A stretch of 64,000 nt of DNA from Acidobacteriota bacterium (GCA_012103255.1 WLXD01000001.1:434001-498000); one strand, 5' to 3'; positions 20,315 through 28,657 are shown, counted from the stretch's first letter. The notes: generated by a model not told the origin, from the sequence alone. A program made the numbers and translations.

Positions 20315-22069
20315 CTACTCGCCTTCCCACCCGCGTCCGCGGACAACGCGGCCCGGCAGCGCACCGGTGTGTTCGCCGTCGCGGAGAACCTGCTCGCCGT
20401 TCACGAAGACGTGCACCATTCCGGTGGAGTATTGGTGCGGTTCCTCGTAGGTGGCGTGGTCGCCGATCGTGCTGGGATCGAAAATCGCCACGTCGGCGAA
20501 GAAGCCGGGTGCGAGCATGCCGCGCGCATCGAGACCAAGGTTCCCGGCAGGCAGGCTGGTGAGCTGCCGCACTGCGCTCTCGAGCGTGATCACGCCGCGT
20601 TCACGAACGTACCTGCCGAGCAACCGCGAGAAGTTGCCGTAGGCTCGCGGGTGGGTGCTTGTGCGGGTGAACGGATCTTCGGTCGCCATCGAGGCGGCGT
20701 CCGAACCGAAAGACACCCACGGGAGCGCGATCTGTTTTTCGATGTTCTCCTCGGACATGAGGAAATACACGACCTGTACGCGCGTGCCGTCCTCGACTAC
20801 GAGGTCCATCGCGGTGTCGGCCACCGATGTGCCACGTGCCTCTGCAACGTCGGCGAGGGTCATACCGGTGTATTGCTCGCGCAGTGACTCGTTCTGGAAG
20901 CCCACCAGCAGTGTGCCCTCGGCGCCGGCGGCAAGCATCAGGTTCTCCCAGTCGTCGGTCGGCGACGTCATCTCGTCGCGCAGCCGTGCCCGGATCGACG
21001 GGTCCTGGAGACGCTCCGCCCAGGCGCGGTAGCCGCCTTCCTGGACCCACGGCGGCATCGCTGCATCGAGTCCGGTCGAGCCCGCCGTGTAGTTGTACAT
21101 ATCGGCGGTAATCGCGAGTCCCTCCGCGCGGGCGGCTTCGACCCTGGCGATCGCCTCGTCCATCTTCGACCAGTTTTCCTGCCCGGCCGCCTTCAAGTGG
21201 TAGATCTCCGCGGCCACGCCCGCTTCGCGCGCGATGGTGATCAACTCATCGATTGCCTCGAGCAGACGGTTGCCCTCGGACCGCATGTGCGAGATGTAAA
21301 CGCCTTCGTACTCGGCCGCGGCGGCGTTCAGTGCGATCAGTTCCTCCGTGCTCGCGTAGAACGCCGGCGCGTAGATCAGCGACGAACCGATACCGAGCGC
21401 ACCTTCGCGCATGGCCTCGCGCACGAGTTCCTGCATGCGCGCGAGTTCCTCGTCGGTGGGAGGGCGGTTCTCGTAGCCCACCTGATGCACTCGCAGCGTG
21501 GTGGCTCCGACGAACGATGCGACGTTCGGGCTGACGCCCTTCGTTTCCAGGTAGTCGAGGTATTCACCGAGAGTGGTCCATGGCACCTCGAGGGCATCGC
21601 TTGCTGCCATACCGAGTCGGGCACGCAGCTCTTCCTCGCCGCCCGCGTTGGCGATCCAGCCCGCCAACGTGGCCTGCTTCTGTGCCGGGCTCAGGGGACC
21701 ATACGATTGGCCCTCGCCGAAGATTTCGAGTGTCACGCCCTGGCGAATATCGGCCTGTGACCGGCCGTCGATGATCAGGGAGTCCGTTGCCCAGCTCAGC
21801 ATGTTGATGAAGCCGGGGCTCACGGCGAGGCCGCTCACGTCGATCTCGGTCGTGCCCACCGCGTTGCCCAGGTCTCCGACGGCGGCGATCCGGTCGTTGT
21901 CGATCGCGACATCGCCTACGTAAGGGGCCGCCCCGCCGCCGTCGTAGACTGCGCCCCCGCGCAGGATGACGTCATGGCGCTGCGGTTCGGGGGCACTACA
22001 ACCCACAACGAACAGCGCGAGGGCGGTCGTGAACGTGGCGACTCGACTGGTCTTCCAAAACTCGATCAT
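20315..22069 (-). CDS. Lipoprotein amidohydrolase, D-aminoacylase-like
   Basis: A 584-residue amidohydrolase. The ATG at 22069 starts a lipoprotein signal (TTALALFVVGCSAPEPQ, lipobox VVGC); the longer open frame to 22645 lacks any signal and is rejected. The N-terminus DVILRGGAVYDGGG and the C-terminus GMVHVFVNGEQVLRDGEHTG match the N-acyl-D-amino-acid deacylase family. Later His residues remain (YISHMRSEG, AEIYHLKAAG). Where most relatives carry HxH (PGFIDxHxH), this protein reads SPGFINMLSWATDS, so two metal ligands are missing. It may act with fewer metals or have changed activity. It is divergent from the methyltransferase. Confidence 0.85.
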   Translation of the reverse strand: MIEFWKTSRVATFTTALALFVVGCSAPEPQRHDVILRGGAVYDGGGAAPYVGDVAIDNDRIAAVGDLGNAVGTTEIDVSGLAVSPGFINMLSWATDSLIIDGRSQADIRQGVTLEIFGEGQSYGPLSPAQKQATLAGWIANAGGEEELRARLGMAASDALEVPWTTLGEYLDYLETKGVSPNVASFVGATTLRVHQVGYENRPPTDEELARMQELVREAMREGALGIGSSLIYAPAFYASTEELIALNAAAAEYEGVYISHMRSEGNRLLEAIDELITIAREAGVAAEIYHLKAAGQENWSKMDEAIARVEAARAEGLAITADMYNYTAGSTGLDAAMPPWVQEGGYRAWAERLQDPSIRARLRDEMTSPTDDWENLMLAAGAEGTLLVGFQNESLREQYTGMTLADVAEARGTSVADTAMDLVVEDGTRVQVVYFLMSEENIEKQIALPWVSFGSDAASMATEDPFTRTSTHPRAYGNFSRLLGRYVRERGVITLESAVRQLTSLPAGNLGLDARGMLAPGFFADVAIFDPSTIGDHATYEEPHQYSTGMVHVFVNGEQVLRDGEHTGALPGRVVRGRGWEGE

Positions 22070-22204
22070 CGCGGCGACTCCGGCAGCTAGAAGGTGGCGG
22101 CATGATGTCGACTCGACGTGGAGGTCGCAACCGGCGTGAAGAACACGCGCGGAGTAGCGGTTCCGTAAACTGCGGACTCCGCAACGGCACGCGCGAGGGA
22201 ATCC

Positions 22205-23035
22205 ATGGGCAAGGGCAAGAAGAAGAAGAACGGCGGCCCGACGCAGGCCGAGCAGGCCGACCGCCACGTGCTCTATGAGCGCGCCGTCCAGGAGCCGGAG
22301 GCAGACGTCGAGTTCGCCATCGACACCTACCGGAACTGGTTCGGGCGGCGACCCCACGTGTTGCGCGAGGATTTCTGCGGCACGGCGGCCGTTTGCAGGG
22401 ATTGGGTGCGCGCCCACCTCAGGAATATCGCCTGGGGGGTCGACCTCGATCTGGAAACGCTGAACTGGGGGACGACGAACAACATCGAGCCGCTGCCCAA
22501 GAAAGAGCGTCGGCGGGTAGCCCTCGTACACGGTGACGTGCGCACCGTGCCAACGGATCCGGCCGATGTGGTGATGGCGCAGAACTTCTCCTACTTCCTC
22601 TTCGAGAATCGGCCAGATCTTGTCGAGTACTTCCGCGGCTGCCACGCGGCCATGGGCGCCGAGGGCATGTTGTTGCTCGACGCGTACGGCGGACCCGAGT
22701 CAATGGCGCGTATGAGCGAAGAGACCGAGTACGACGACTTCAGCTACGTGTGGGACCAGGATCAGTTCGATCCCATCCGGCAGCGCGCTACCTGCTACAT
22801 CCACTTCAAGTTCCCGGATGGCAGCAAGATGAAGCGGGCGTTCACCTACGAGTGGCGGATGTACACGATTCCGGAGGTCCGCGACGCGCTGCGCGAGGCT
22901 GGTTTCGACGAGACGCGGGTCTATTGGGAAGGGACAGACCCCGAGACCGAGGAGGGCGACGGCGTCTATACCGAGGCGGAAACAGCGGACAACGACGCTG
23001 CGTGGATCTGCTACATCGCCGGGTTCAAGAAGTAG
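22205..23035 (+). CDS. Class I SAM-dependent methyltransferase
   Basis: A 276-residue protein. A basic start (MGKGKKKKNGG) is followed by HVLYERAVQEPEADVEFAI and the motif I region REDFCGTAAVCRDWV, where DFCGTAA takes the place of the glycine-rich SAM loop. VDLDLETLNWG is the acidic motif after strand 2, and RRRVALVHGDVRTV motif III-like. EDFCGTA followed by WGVDLD is typical of an uncharacterised SAM methyltransferase family. Acceptor unknown. The coding frame starts at ATG 22205 and ends 13 bases before the 30-bp palindrome at 23049. Confidence 0.82.
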   Translation: MGKGKKKKNGGPTQAEQADRHVLYERAVQEPEADVEFAIDTYRNWFGRRPHVLREDFCGTAAVCRDWVRAHLRNIAWGVDLDLETLNWGTTNNIEPLPKKERRRVALVHGDVRTVPTDPADVVMAQNFSYFLFENRPDLVEYFRGCHAAMGAEGMLLLDAYGGPESMARMSEETEYDDFSYVWDQDQFDPIRQRATCYIHFKFPDGSKMKRAFTYEWRMYTIPEVRDALREAGFDETRVYWEGTDPETEEGDGVYTEAETADNDAAWICYIAGFKK

Positions 23036-23048
23036 GGCACATCTTTCG

Positions 23049-23078
23049 GTATTGCAAAGTGATATCACTTTGCAATAC
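23049..23078. promoter_or_regulatory. Perfect 30-bp palindrome, probable operator of the SPFH/RHH unit
   Basis: The left half is GTATTGCAAAGTGAT; the right half is its exact reverse complement, so all 30 bases pair with no spacer. It is AT-rich against a GC-rich background. It lies between the methyltransferase and the SPFH gene, 92 bases before the latter's start, and inside the leader or promoter. A dimer of an RHH protein is a natural binder for such a site, and the unit's second gene encodes one. The link is inferred. Confidence 0.75.
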
Positions 23079-23170
23079 AATGGGACTCAGCGGCAGTGGC
23101 CATGCCAAACCGGGTAGGGGAGGCGGGTCACCGAGCGACGCAGGCGTTTCGCCTGGAAGGAGTTCCGAAG

Positions 23171-24061
23171 ATGCGCGAAGTCAAAGTCACTGCCCGCAAT
23201 GGTTTGGGCATTCTCCTTATTCTGGTTGTCACGCAGCTTGGCTGGACCTATCTGTTCGTCCAGGGAGTTGGCGCCGTCCGCGATAGCGGCGGTGGTCCGG
23301 CGGCCGCGCTGATGTACATCGCGCCACCGGCGTTGCTGTGGATCACCAACCTGATCATGTTCTTCGGGTTGTTCACGATCGCCCCGAACCAGGGCAAGGT
23401 CCTGCAGCTGTTCGGCAAGTACGTCGGCACCGTGCATGACCCAGGCCTGCGCTGGGCCAACCCGTTCTTCACGAAGAAGACGATCTCGCTTCGCGTGCGC
23501 AACTTCGAGACCGGGAAGTTGAAGGTCAACGACAAGCGCGGCAACCCGATCGAGTTCGCAGCAGTTGTGGTGTGGAAGGTCGTCGACACTGCCGAGGCGG
23601 TGTTCATGGTGGACGACTCCAAGCACTACGTGCACGTGCAGAGTGAAGCGGCTGGTCGCGCCCTGGCGACCAACTACCCCTACGACGTGTTCGAAGAGGG
23701 CGAGATCTCGCTGGTCTCACACACCAACGAGATCTCGGAGAAGCTCGCCGTAGAGATTCAGGACCGCCTCGACAAGGCCGGCGTCGAAGTGATCGAAGCG
23801 CGGGTCAGCCACCTTGCCTACTCGCCTGAGATCGCCTCGGCAATGCTGCAGCGCCAACAGGCCGATGCGGTGATCGCAGCGCGGACCAAGATCGTTCACG
23901 GTGCGGTCGGCATGGTCGAGGATGCTCTACAGGAGCTCAAGGGCCAGGGAATTATCGAGCTGGACGAAGAGCGCAAGGCCGCGATGGTGAGCAACCTGCT
24001 GGTTGTTCTCACCAGCGACTCCCGACCTCGTCCGGTCATCAACGCGGGCAGCATCTACTAG
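23171..24061 (+). CDS. SPFH/Band 7 domain membrane protein
   Basis: A 296-residue member of the stomatin/prohibitin/flotillin (SPFH) superfamily, which form oligomers on membrane microdomains. The ATG at 23171 follows GGAAGGAG, a strong ribosome site at 23156-23163; the frame is open upstream to 23096, but that start has no such site. Two membrane segments occupy the N-terminus (about 8-30 and 45-68: [19 protein letters not shown] and [16 protein letters not shown]). The SPFH domain follows: [55 protein letters not shown] and [20 protein letters not shown] short charged helical segment ends the protein ([19 protein letters not shown]). It is upstream of the RHH gene; the pairing is a recurrent one. 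Confidence 0.9.
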   Translation: MREVKVTARNGLGILLILVVTQLGWTYLFVQGVGAVRDSGGGPAAALMYIAPPALLWITNLIMFFGLFTIAPNQGKVLQLFGKYVGTVHDPGLRWANPFFTKKTISLRVRNFETGKLKVNDKRGNPIEFAAVVVWKVVDTAEAVFMVDDSKHYVHVQSEAAGRALATNYPYDVFEEGEISLVSHTNEISEKLAVEIQDRLDKAGVEVIEARVSHLAYSPEIASAMLQRQQADAVIAARTKIVHGAVGMVEDALQELKGQGIIELDEERKAAMVSNLLVVLTSDSRPRPVINAGSIY

Positions 24062-24082
24062 AGCCCCGCACTAGCACCCGAA

Positions 24083-24109
24083 TCGGGCCCCGGACTAACC
24101 GGGGCCCGA
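24083..24109 (+). terminator. Strong hairpin between SPFH and RHH genes
   Basis: TCGGGCCCCGG (24083-24093), loop ACTAA, and its exact complement CCGGGGCCCGA (24099-24109) form an 11-base-pair stem. No T-run follows, so it may be a partial terminator, a processing site or a 3'-end stabiliser. It would lower the level of the RHH message relative to SPFH. Placed 22 bases after the SPFH stop. Confidence 0.55.
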
Positions 24110-24124
24110 CATCCACTCAAGCTG

Positions 24125-24301
24125 ATGGCCAAGCGCAAGGCGGTCCTGTTCAGACTCGACCCCAAGGTGCACGCGGCGCTCCGCCGCTGGGCAGACGACG
24201 AGCTGCGCTCACTGAACGCCCAGGTGGAGTTCGTGTTGCGCAAGGCACTTCGCGACGCCGGTCGCGAGACCCGCGACGAGCCACCGTCGGGCGATGACTG
24301 A
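24125..24301 (+). CDS. Arc-like ribbon-helix-helix DNA-binding protein
   Basis: A small gene of 58 codons. The protein starts MAKRKAVLFRLDPKVHAALR and continues RWADDELRSLNAQVEFVLRK; the N-terminal beta strand (KAVLFRLD), helix, turn and helix (SLNAQVEFVLRKAL) match the Arc/MetJ ribbon-helix-helix fold. Such proteins bind palindromic operators as dimers or higher oligomers. It lies 63 bases after the SPFH gene, behind a hairpin, with a convergent amidohydrolase that ends 2 bases away. It could be the repressor acting at the palindrome at 23049. The Asp-rich C-terminus has no recognised function. Confidence 0.8.
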   Translation: MAKRKAVLFRLDPKVHAALRRWADDELRSLNAQVEFVLRKALRDAGRETRDEPPSGDD

Positions 24302-24303
24302 GG

Positions 24304-25713
24304 TCATCGGCTGATCGGCTTGCCGGCCTGGTACACCTGCGCGATGCGGCGCGTTGCCCGGATGTCCGCCGAAGGATCTGCCTCGAGCAGAACCAGATCG
24401 GCGCGCTTGCCCGGCTCGACCGTGCCGAACTGATCGAGTTCCCCGAGCACCTGCGCACCGTTGTGCGTCGCGATCCGAAGAACCTCCAGTTCGGGGATAC
24501 CGGCTTCGACCAGCAGTTCGAGCTCGCGATGCAGGCTCGCGCCCGGAACGACCCACGGGTTGTTGGCATCCGTGCCCGCGGTCAGCACGACCCCAGCCTC
24601 ATGAAGTCGTTTGGCGAGCTCGAGCGCCACGGGCAACGCCGCCCGGCCGCGTTCGAAGTCTGCCGCGGACCATCCCGGATTCATGTTGAACGTGGTCTGC
24701 CAGTTCTCGAGCATCGAGCTCGGCACCCGCGACAGCCACGGGCTCTCGACAACTTCCGGATCGTCTCCACGGACCATCGTTTCCCACATCACCAGCGTTG
24801 GATCTGCGGTGACGTCGTTGGCGACCAGCGCCTCGACCATCTGCGTGATCTCGGGGCCGTCCAGGTCGACGTACTCGAACCACGTGAACATGAATTGCGT
24901 GCCGCCGACCATGTACTGCATGTACGCGGGGCGTTGCGCCTCCGGAAGCAACTCGGGGCTGCCGGGCAGGATATGAACGATGGCGTCCAGACCTAGCTCC
25001 GCCGCATCCGTCCAGCTCGTCATCAACGTATGGGCAACGGTCTTCACTCCAGCCCGGTGCGCTTCGTCAACGGCTGCCGCCATCAGGTCGGGCGTGAGCG
25101 TCACATACAGCTTCACGAAGTCCACGCCGGCCGCCGCCTGGGCGCGGATGATTCCGCGAAGCTCCGTCTCGTCGGCGAACGTCTCGGTCAGTCCCTCGAA
25201 CGCGGTGCGGTCGATCACGTTGCCCGCCACGTACATATCGGGCGCTTGCAGGTCCCCCCGCCGCTGAGCGTCGCGGAGCGCTACGACCTGCTCGGTTGCC
25301 CCGCCCGGGTCGCGGATCGTGGTGACGCCGTGCTCCAGGAGCAGGTCGAACGAAGTCACTGGTACGGCGGGCTCCGGCTCGAGGCGCATCGCCGGGACGC
25401 CGTCGTTCATCTCCATTCGCACCGGCCCGAGTGACACGTGCGCGTGCATGTCGATGAGGCCTGGGATCAGAAAGCGTCCCGTGCCGTCGACACGGCGTGC
25501 GGACGCCAGCGTCTCTCCCGTGCCGGTGTCCTCGAGCGCGACGATCTTTCCATCGGCGACGAGAACATCCAAGGGGCCGCGCGGGGCCGCCCCGGTGCCG
25601 TCAATCACGGTCACGTTCTCGATCACCAGGTCTACCGACGCCTGAGGCACCGCGAAGGCACTCGGCACGAGCAGCAATAGTCCAAGGCACAGCGAAGTCA
25701 GTCTGCGAATCAT
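24304..25713 (-). CDS. Exported amidohydrolase, imidazolonepropionase-like
   Basis: A 469-residue metal-dependent hydrolase with a cleavable signal peptide (LTSLCLGLLLLVPSAFAVPQA). The metal site is HAH in IPGLIDMHAHVSLGP; VDFVKLYVTL probably provides the bridging Lys, TVAHTLMTS a His, and TAGTDANNPWV the final Asp. The fold is the amidohydrolase TIM barrel with a small beta domain that includes KRADLVLLEADPSADI. Substrate unknown; relatives include peptidases of the Xaa-Arg/Pro dipeptidase type. Faces the RHH gene tail to tail. Secreted or periplasmic location is inferred from the signal. Confidence 0.88.
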   Translation of the reverse strand: MIRRLTSLCLGLLLLVPSAFAVPQASVDLVIENVTVIDGTGAAPRGPLDVLVADGKIVALEDTGTGETLASARRVDGTGRFLIPGLIDMHAHVSLGPVRMEMNDGVPAMRLEPEPAVPVTSFDLLLEHGVTTIRDPGGATEQVVALRDAQRRGDLQAPDMYVAGNVIDRTAFEGLTETFADETELRGIIRAQAAAGVDFVKLYVTLTPDLMAAAVDEAHRAGVKTVAHTLMTSWTDAAELGLDAIVHILPGSPELLPEAQRPAYMQYMVGGTQFMFTWFEYVDLDGPEITQMVEALVANDVTADPTLVMWETMVRGDDPEVVESPWLSRVPSSMLENWQTTFNMNPGWSAADFERGRAALPVALELAKRLHEAGVVLTAGTDANNPWVVPGASLHRELELLVEAGIPELEVLRIATHNGAQVLGELDQFGTVEPGKRADLVLLEADPSADIRATRRIAQVYQAGKPISR

Positions 25714-25782
25714 TGTCCTCTCCTGAAGAACTGGGTAGCCCGTGTGGCTTCTGGAGAGGTAGTCCGCACCTGGAGCGGAACC

Positions 25783-26388
25783 TTACAGTTGGTGTCGTTG
25801 ACCCTCGTCGACGAGCTCGGCTCGCAGTTTCTGCACGCCCACAAGTTCCCTGCCAGCGCGGCGCCGGAACCACCCGGCCCAGCGCAGATAGATCGCCAGG
25901 AAGAGCGTGAAAAAGGCGACGCTCCCCGGTAGGAAAGGCCAAGCCTCGCAGTACCACGCCTCCCACGTGCTCAGCGCAACGGAGGCCACCCAGAGCGCGA
26001 CCGTAAATCTCGCTACGAAGCGAGCGGTCTGCAACTTGCGCTCGGCTCGGCGCTCACACAGAGCGAGAAAGTCCGCGGTCGTCTCGCCGCTTGCGGTCCA
26101 GATTCCACGGCGATTGCGGATCGCGAATACCAAACTGACGAGCACGGTCACCCATGCGAAAAGCAAGTGCGAGACGTCGGCGTTGCTTAGCGGACCCTGC
26201 AGCTGGTTGATGGTCCACGCCACGAAGGTCAGCACGATGAAGACTTCGAGGGCAACGACGCCCCAAAGTCGGGCGTTCGACCACAGGTGGGCCGCTCTGA
26301 CTCGCTTCTGGAGATCGAGAGCTGGAGCATCGCTGCCCGACCGCCACCGTTCGGCCAACGAGTCCCACGAGTCCATACGTTCATTCAT
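25783..26388 (-). CDS. Membrane protein co-encoded with ECF sigma factor
   Basis: 201 residues from ATG 26388. That ATG overlaps the sigma gene's end by 8 bases (CATGAATGAACG), indicating translational coupling; the longer frame to 26433 lies inside the sigma gene. Four membrane segments are predicted (WGVVALEVFIVLTFVAWTI, LLFAWVTVLVSLVFAI, FTVALWVASVALSTW and FLPGSVAFFTLFLAIYL). A cytoplasmic N-terminal part (MNERMDSWDSLAERWRSG) lies before the first segment. The arrangement suggests an anti-sigma or sensor partner, but no zinc-finger anti-sigma motif is visible. The family is not recognised. Confidence 0.75.
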   Translation of the reverse strand: MNERMDSWDSLAERWRSGSDAPALDLQKRVRAAHLWSNARLWGVVALEVFIVLTFVAWTINQLQGPLSNADVSHLLFAWVTVLVSLVFAIRNRRGIWTASGETTADFLALCERRAERKLQTARFVARFTVALWVASVALSTWEAWYCEAWPFLPGSVAFFTLFLAIYLRWAGWFRRRAGRELVGVQKLRAELVDEGQRHQL

Positions 26389-26905
26389 GGTTTCCGGCCT
26401 CTCCCATTTCGTCGCGAAGCTTCTGCCGGGCACGCACCAGTCGTACGTCGACGTTGTTTTCGGAGATGCCCACGATCTCCGCGATCTCGCGGCTGCTCAG
26501 GCCTTCGAGTCTCAGCACGACGACCTCGCGATAGGCCACCGGGAGGGTGCGGACTGCCACGTGAAGCCTGGTGATGTCATCGCGAACGATGCTGGCGGTC
26601 TCCGGAGATGGAGTTACTGCGGGTGTTTCCTCGAGGTCCGCGAGTGGTCGCGTGTTTCGACGCGCCGTGCGCGCGCGGTGACTGATGCCGCGGTTGTGCG
26701 CGATCCGGTAGACAAAGGTCCGCTCCGAACAGTCACCCCGGAAGCGCGGTAGGGCCTGCCACACCGCGAGGGCGACATCTTGATACAGGTCCTCGCGATC
26801 CTGTCGGCTACGCGCGTAGCCCGCCGTCAGGCGCCAGAGCGCCTCGCGGTAGCGCGTGAGCACGGCGTCGTGCTCGCCGATGTCGAGTGGTGGAGGGCTC
26901 ATCAC
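26381..26905 (-). CDS. ECF-type RNA polymerase sigma factor
   Basis: A 174-residue group IV sigma factor with region 2 (DREDLYQDVALAVWQALPRF, then RTFVYRIAHNRGI) and region 4 (LPVAYREVVVLRLEGLSSRE, then IAEIVGISENNVDVRLVRAR with the promoter-recognition HTH). No region 3 is expected in this class. It begins at one of two ATGs (26905 or 26902). It is divergent from the selenoprotein gene across 61 bases and co-encoded with the downstream four-helix membrane protein. An 11-base repeat, GAACCTTACAG, lies beside this gene (26930-26940) and at the far end of the pair (25778-25788). Confidence 0.9.
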   Translation of the reverse strand: MMSPPPLDIGEHDAVLTRYREALWRLTAGYARSRQDREDLYQDVALAVWQALPRFRGDCSERTFVYRIAHNRGISHRARTARRNTRPLADLEETPAVTPSPETASIVRDDITRLHVAVRTLPVAYREVVVLRLEGLSSREIAEIVGISENNVDVRLVRARQKLRDEMGEAGNHE

Positions 26906-26966
26906 AACAGATAGTCTCTGGGGCGACTCGAACCTTACAGAGATTTCTTCCGGGAGCCAGAAAACG

Positions 26967-27725
26967 ATGCCCGCCTACAACTACGCGAACTTCCCGCTCG
27001 ACATGGAAGAGGCTGACTTCCTGGCTTTTCCGAGCGCGCTGCAGGTGGGCGAGCGAGCGCCGAACGGCGAGGTGGTCGACGCGGCGACCGGCGAGACGGT
27101 GAAGCTCTCGCGGTTCTGGAGCAGCGGGCCCTGCGTGATCGAGTTCGGTTCGATCACATGACCGTTCTGCGGGCTGGCGGCGCCAGCTCTCGAACCGATG
27201 GCTCGTCAGTACGCGGAGCACGGGGTGTCATTCGTTTTCCTCTATACGCGCGAAGCGCATCCAGGCGAGAACTACCCGCACCACACGGACTTCGAGCAGA
27301 AGCTGCGCCACGCCCGCGAGATGGCGACTCGCGACGGAATCGAGCGTCCCATGCTGGTCGATGATCTCGACGGCACCGTGCATCGCGCCTACGGAACTCT
27401 GCCCAACATGGCCTACGTGATCGGTGGCGGCGGTAGGCTTGTCTACCGAGCCGCGTGGACGGATGCCGAGGCAATCGACGTGGTGGTGAATCGACTCGTG
27501 CGGCAGCGAACCGAAAGGCAGGGCGGTGCTGAGCACCGGCCGTACTATGCCGAGTGGCAACCTAACATCGTTGCCGATCGCCAGACCTTCGTGGAGCTGC
27601 TCCTCGACTCAGCCGGGCCTCGGGCCGTGAGCGAATACATCGACGCGGTCGAACACAGCATGAGTCCTGGGGTGGCGAGGCCTCTGCGCGACTGGTGGAC
27701 CCAGCATCGGGAGCAGGGCGAATGA
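26967..27725 (+). CDS. Deiodinase-family selenoprotein (Sec65, in-frame TGA)
   Basis: Read through the TGA at 27159-27161, this is one 252-residue thioredoxin-fold protein of the iodothyronine-deiodinase family. The active site is FGSIT-U-PFCGLA, with selenocysteine 65 in the place of the catalytic Sec of deiodinases (motif FGS-T-U-P); it forms UxxC with Cys68. Family text continues after it: FVFLYTREAHPGENYPHH, LRHAREMATRD, RPMLVDDLDGTVHRAYGTLP and NMAYVIGGGGRLVYR. Frame continuity is exact on both sides of the TGA. The start is ATG 26967, preceded by GGGAGC. Bacterial homologues have no settled substrate; a thiol or peroxide redox role is likely. A C-terminal extension of about 75 residues is unassigned. 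The META gene overlaps its stop (ATGA). SelA, SelB and tRNA-Sec must lie elsewhere. Confidence 0.88.
27159..27189 (+). promoter_or_regulatory. Sec UGA and SECIS-like hairpin
   Basis: Starting ten bases after the TGA, bases 27171-27178 pair with 27182-27189 (stem GGGCTGGC/GCCAGCTC, 8 pairs with one G-U). The loop is GGC at 27179-27181, so the first loop base is G and the loop lies 17 bases after the TGA. These values fall within published bacterial SECIS rules (short loop containing G near its start, 16-37 bases from UGA). SelB binding is inferred. Confidence 0.7.
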
Positions 27726-28657
27726 ACGGGAAAGCGCGGTTTGCGGTGTTGGCGGCATCACTGTTGGTAGGGCTGGGGCTCGCCAGCGCGAGTACGTCAC
27801 CGGCTGCCGGGCAGGAGGAAGGCACGCCGACCATCAAGGACGCTGCCGCTGCGCTCTACCACGGCATCTACGGTGATCCGGTGCGACTCGTCGACGGCCG
27901 CCACGAGGGCGAGCCGTTCGAAGAGGGCGGCGCTAGCCGGCCGATGATCGGGCTCATCGAGCAGTTGCAGATGGAAGCAGATCTCGATGGTGATGGACGA
28001 GCCGAGCGCCTGGTCTTCCTGTGGGAGAACTCGGGCGGTAGCGGCGCCAACATGTTCCTCGCGCGGCTGAGCGAGCCGGGAGTAGCTCACGCGGTCTTCC
28101 TCGGCAACCGACTGCAGGTGCGTGGCGTCGAAGTACTCGACGACTCGGTGGCGATTCAGTTCCTCCGTGCCGGTGGCGACGACGCTCTTTGTTGTCCCGG
28201 GGAGCTCGCCACCCAGCATTGGGGTGCGCACGGCGACGGACTCGGCCTCGTTGCGGATGAAGTCGAGGGTCGATTGAGCCTTGCCGCGATCGCCGGACTG
28301 TGGTCCTGGATACCGACGCCGGCGATGCAGGAAAAGGGGATCGCCTGGGCCCGTGCGACGATCACCCTTCAGCCCAACGGCGCGCTCGTGGGCGCAGCGC
28401 CGTGCAATCGAGTGACCGGCGCTTTGGAATTCGTCCCGCCGAATGAGCTGCGACCGAGCCCCCTCGCAGCCACCATGCGTCTGTGCGAGAGCCCTCTCTT
28501 CATGGCCGAGAGCTATCTCGTCTCTCGATTGCAGGCGGTCAACGGCGTGGGTTGGAACATGGGCAGACTCGCGCTCTCGTGGAATATTGCTGACGAGTAC
28601 GGGTATTTGCTCTTCGGGGCGGGCTCGCCGGACGCCCCAGGTACGTCCCAGCCGTAG
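27722..28657 (+). CDS. Exported META/HslJ-domain protein
   Basis: The ATG at 27722 overlaps the selenoprotein stop (ATGA), so the genes are translationally coupled. The 311-residue protein begins with a signal peptide (FAVLAASLLVGLGLASASTS). An unassigned middle part follows (DLDGDGRAERLVFLWENSGG, a FG-GAP-like or calcium-like Asp run). The C-terminal domain, about 195-300, resembles META/HslJ: GLWSWIPTPAMQ, LQPNGALVGAAPCNRVTGAL, PLAATMRLCESPLFMAESYL, then LQAVNGVGW. META domains occur in heat-shock protein HslJ and secreted virulence factors; the function here is unknown. It faces the beta-propeller gene tail to tail. Confidence 0.78.
   Translation: MNGKARFAVLAASLLVGLGLASASTSPAAGQEEGTPTIKDAAAALYHGIYGDPVRLVDGRHEGEPFEEGGASRPMIGLIEQLQMEADLDGDGRAERLVFLWENSGGSGANMFLARLSEPGVAHAVFLGNRLQVRGVEVLDDSVAIQFLRAGGDDALCCPGELATQHWGAHGDGLGLVADEVEGRLSLAAIAGLWSWIPTPAMQEKGIAWARATITLQPNGALVGAAPCNRVTGALEFVPPNELRPSPLAATMRLCESPLFMAESYLVSRLQAVNGVGWNMGRLALSWNIADEYGYLLFGAGSPDAPGTSQP

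Noticed and set aside
26856-27161. Short separate gene ending at TGA 27161, with a second gene from 27198
   Set aside because: The two frames are the same frame and together form one deiodinase-family protein; TGA is better read as Sec.
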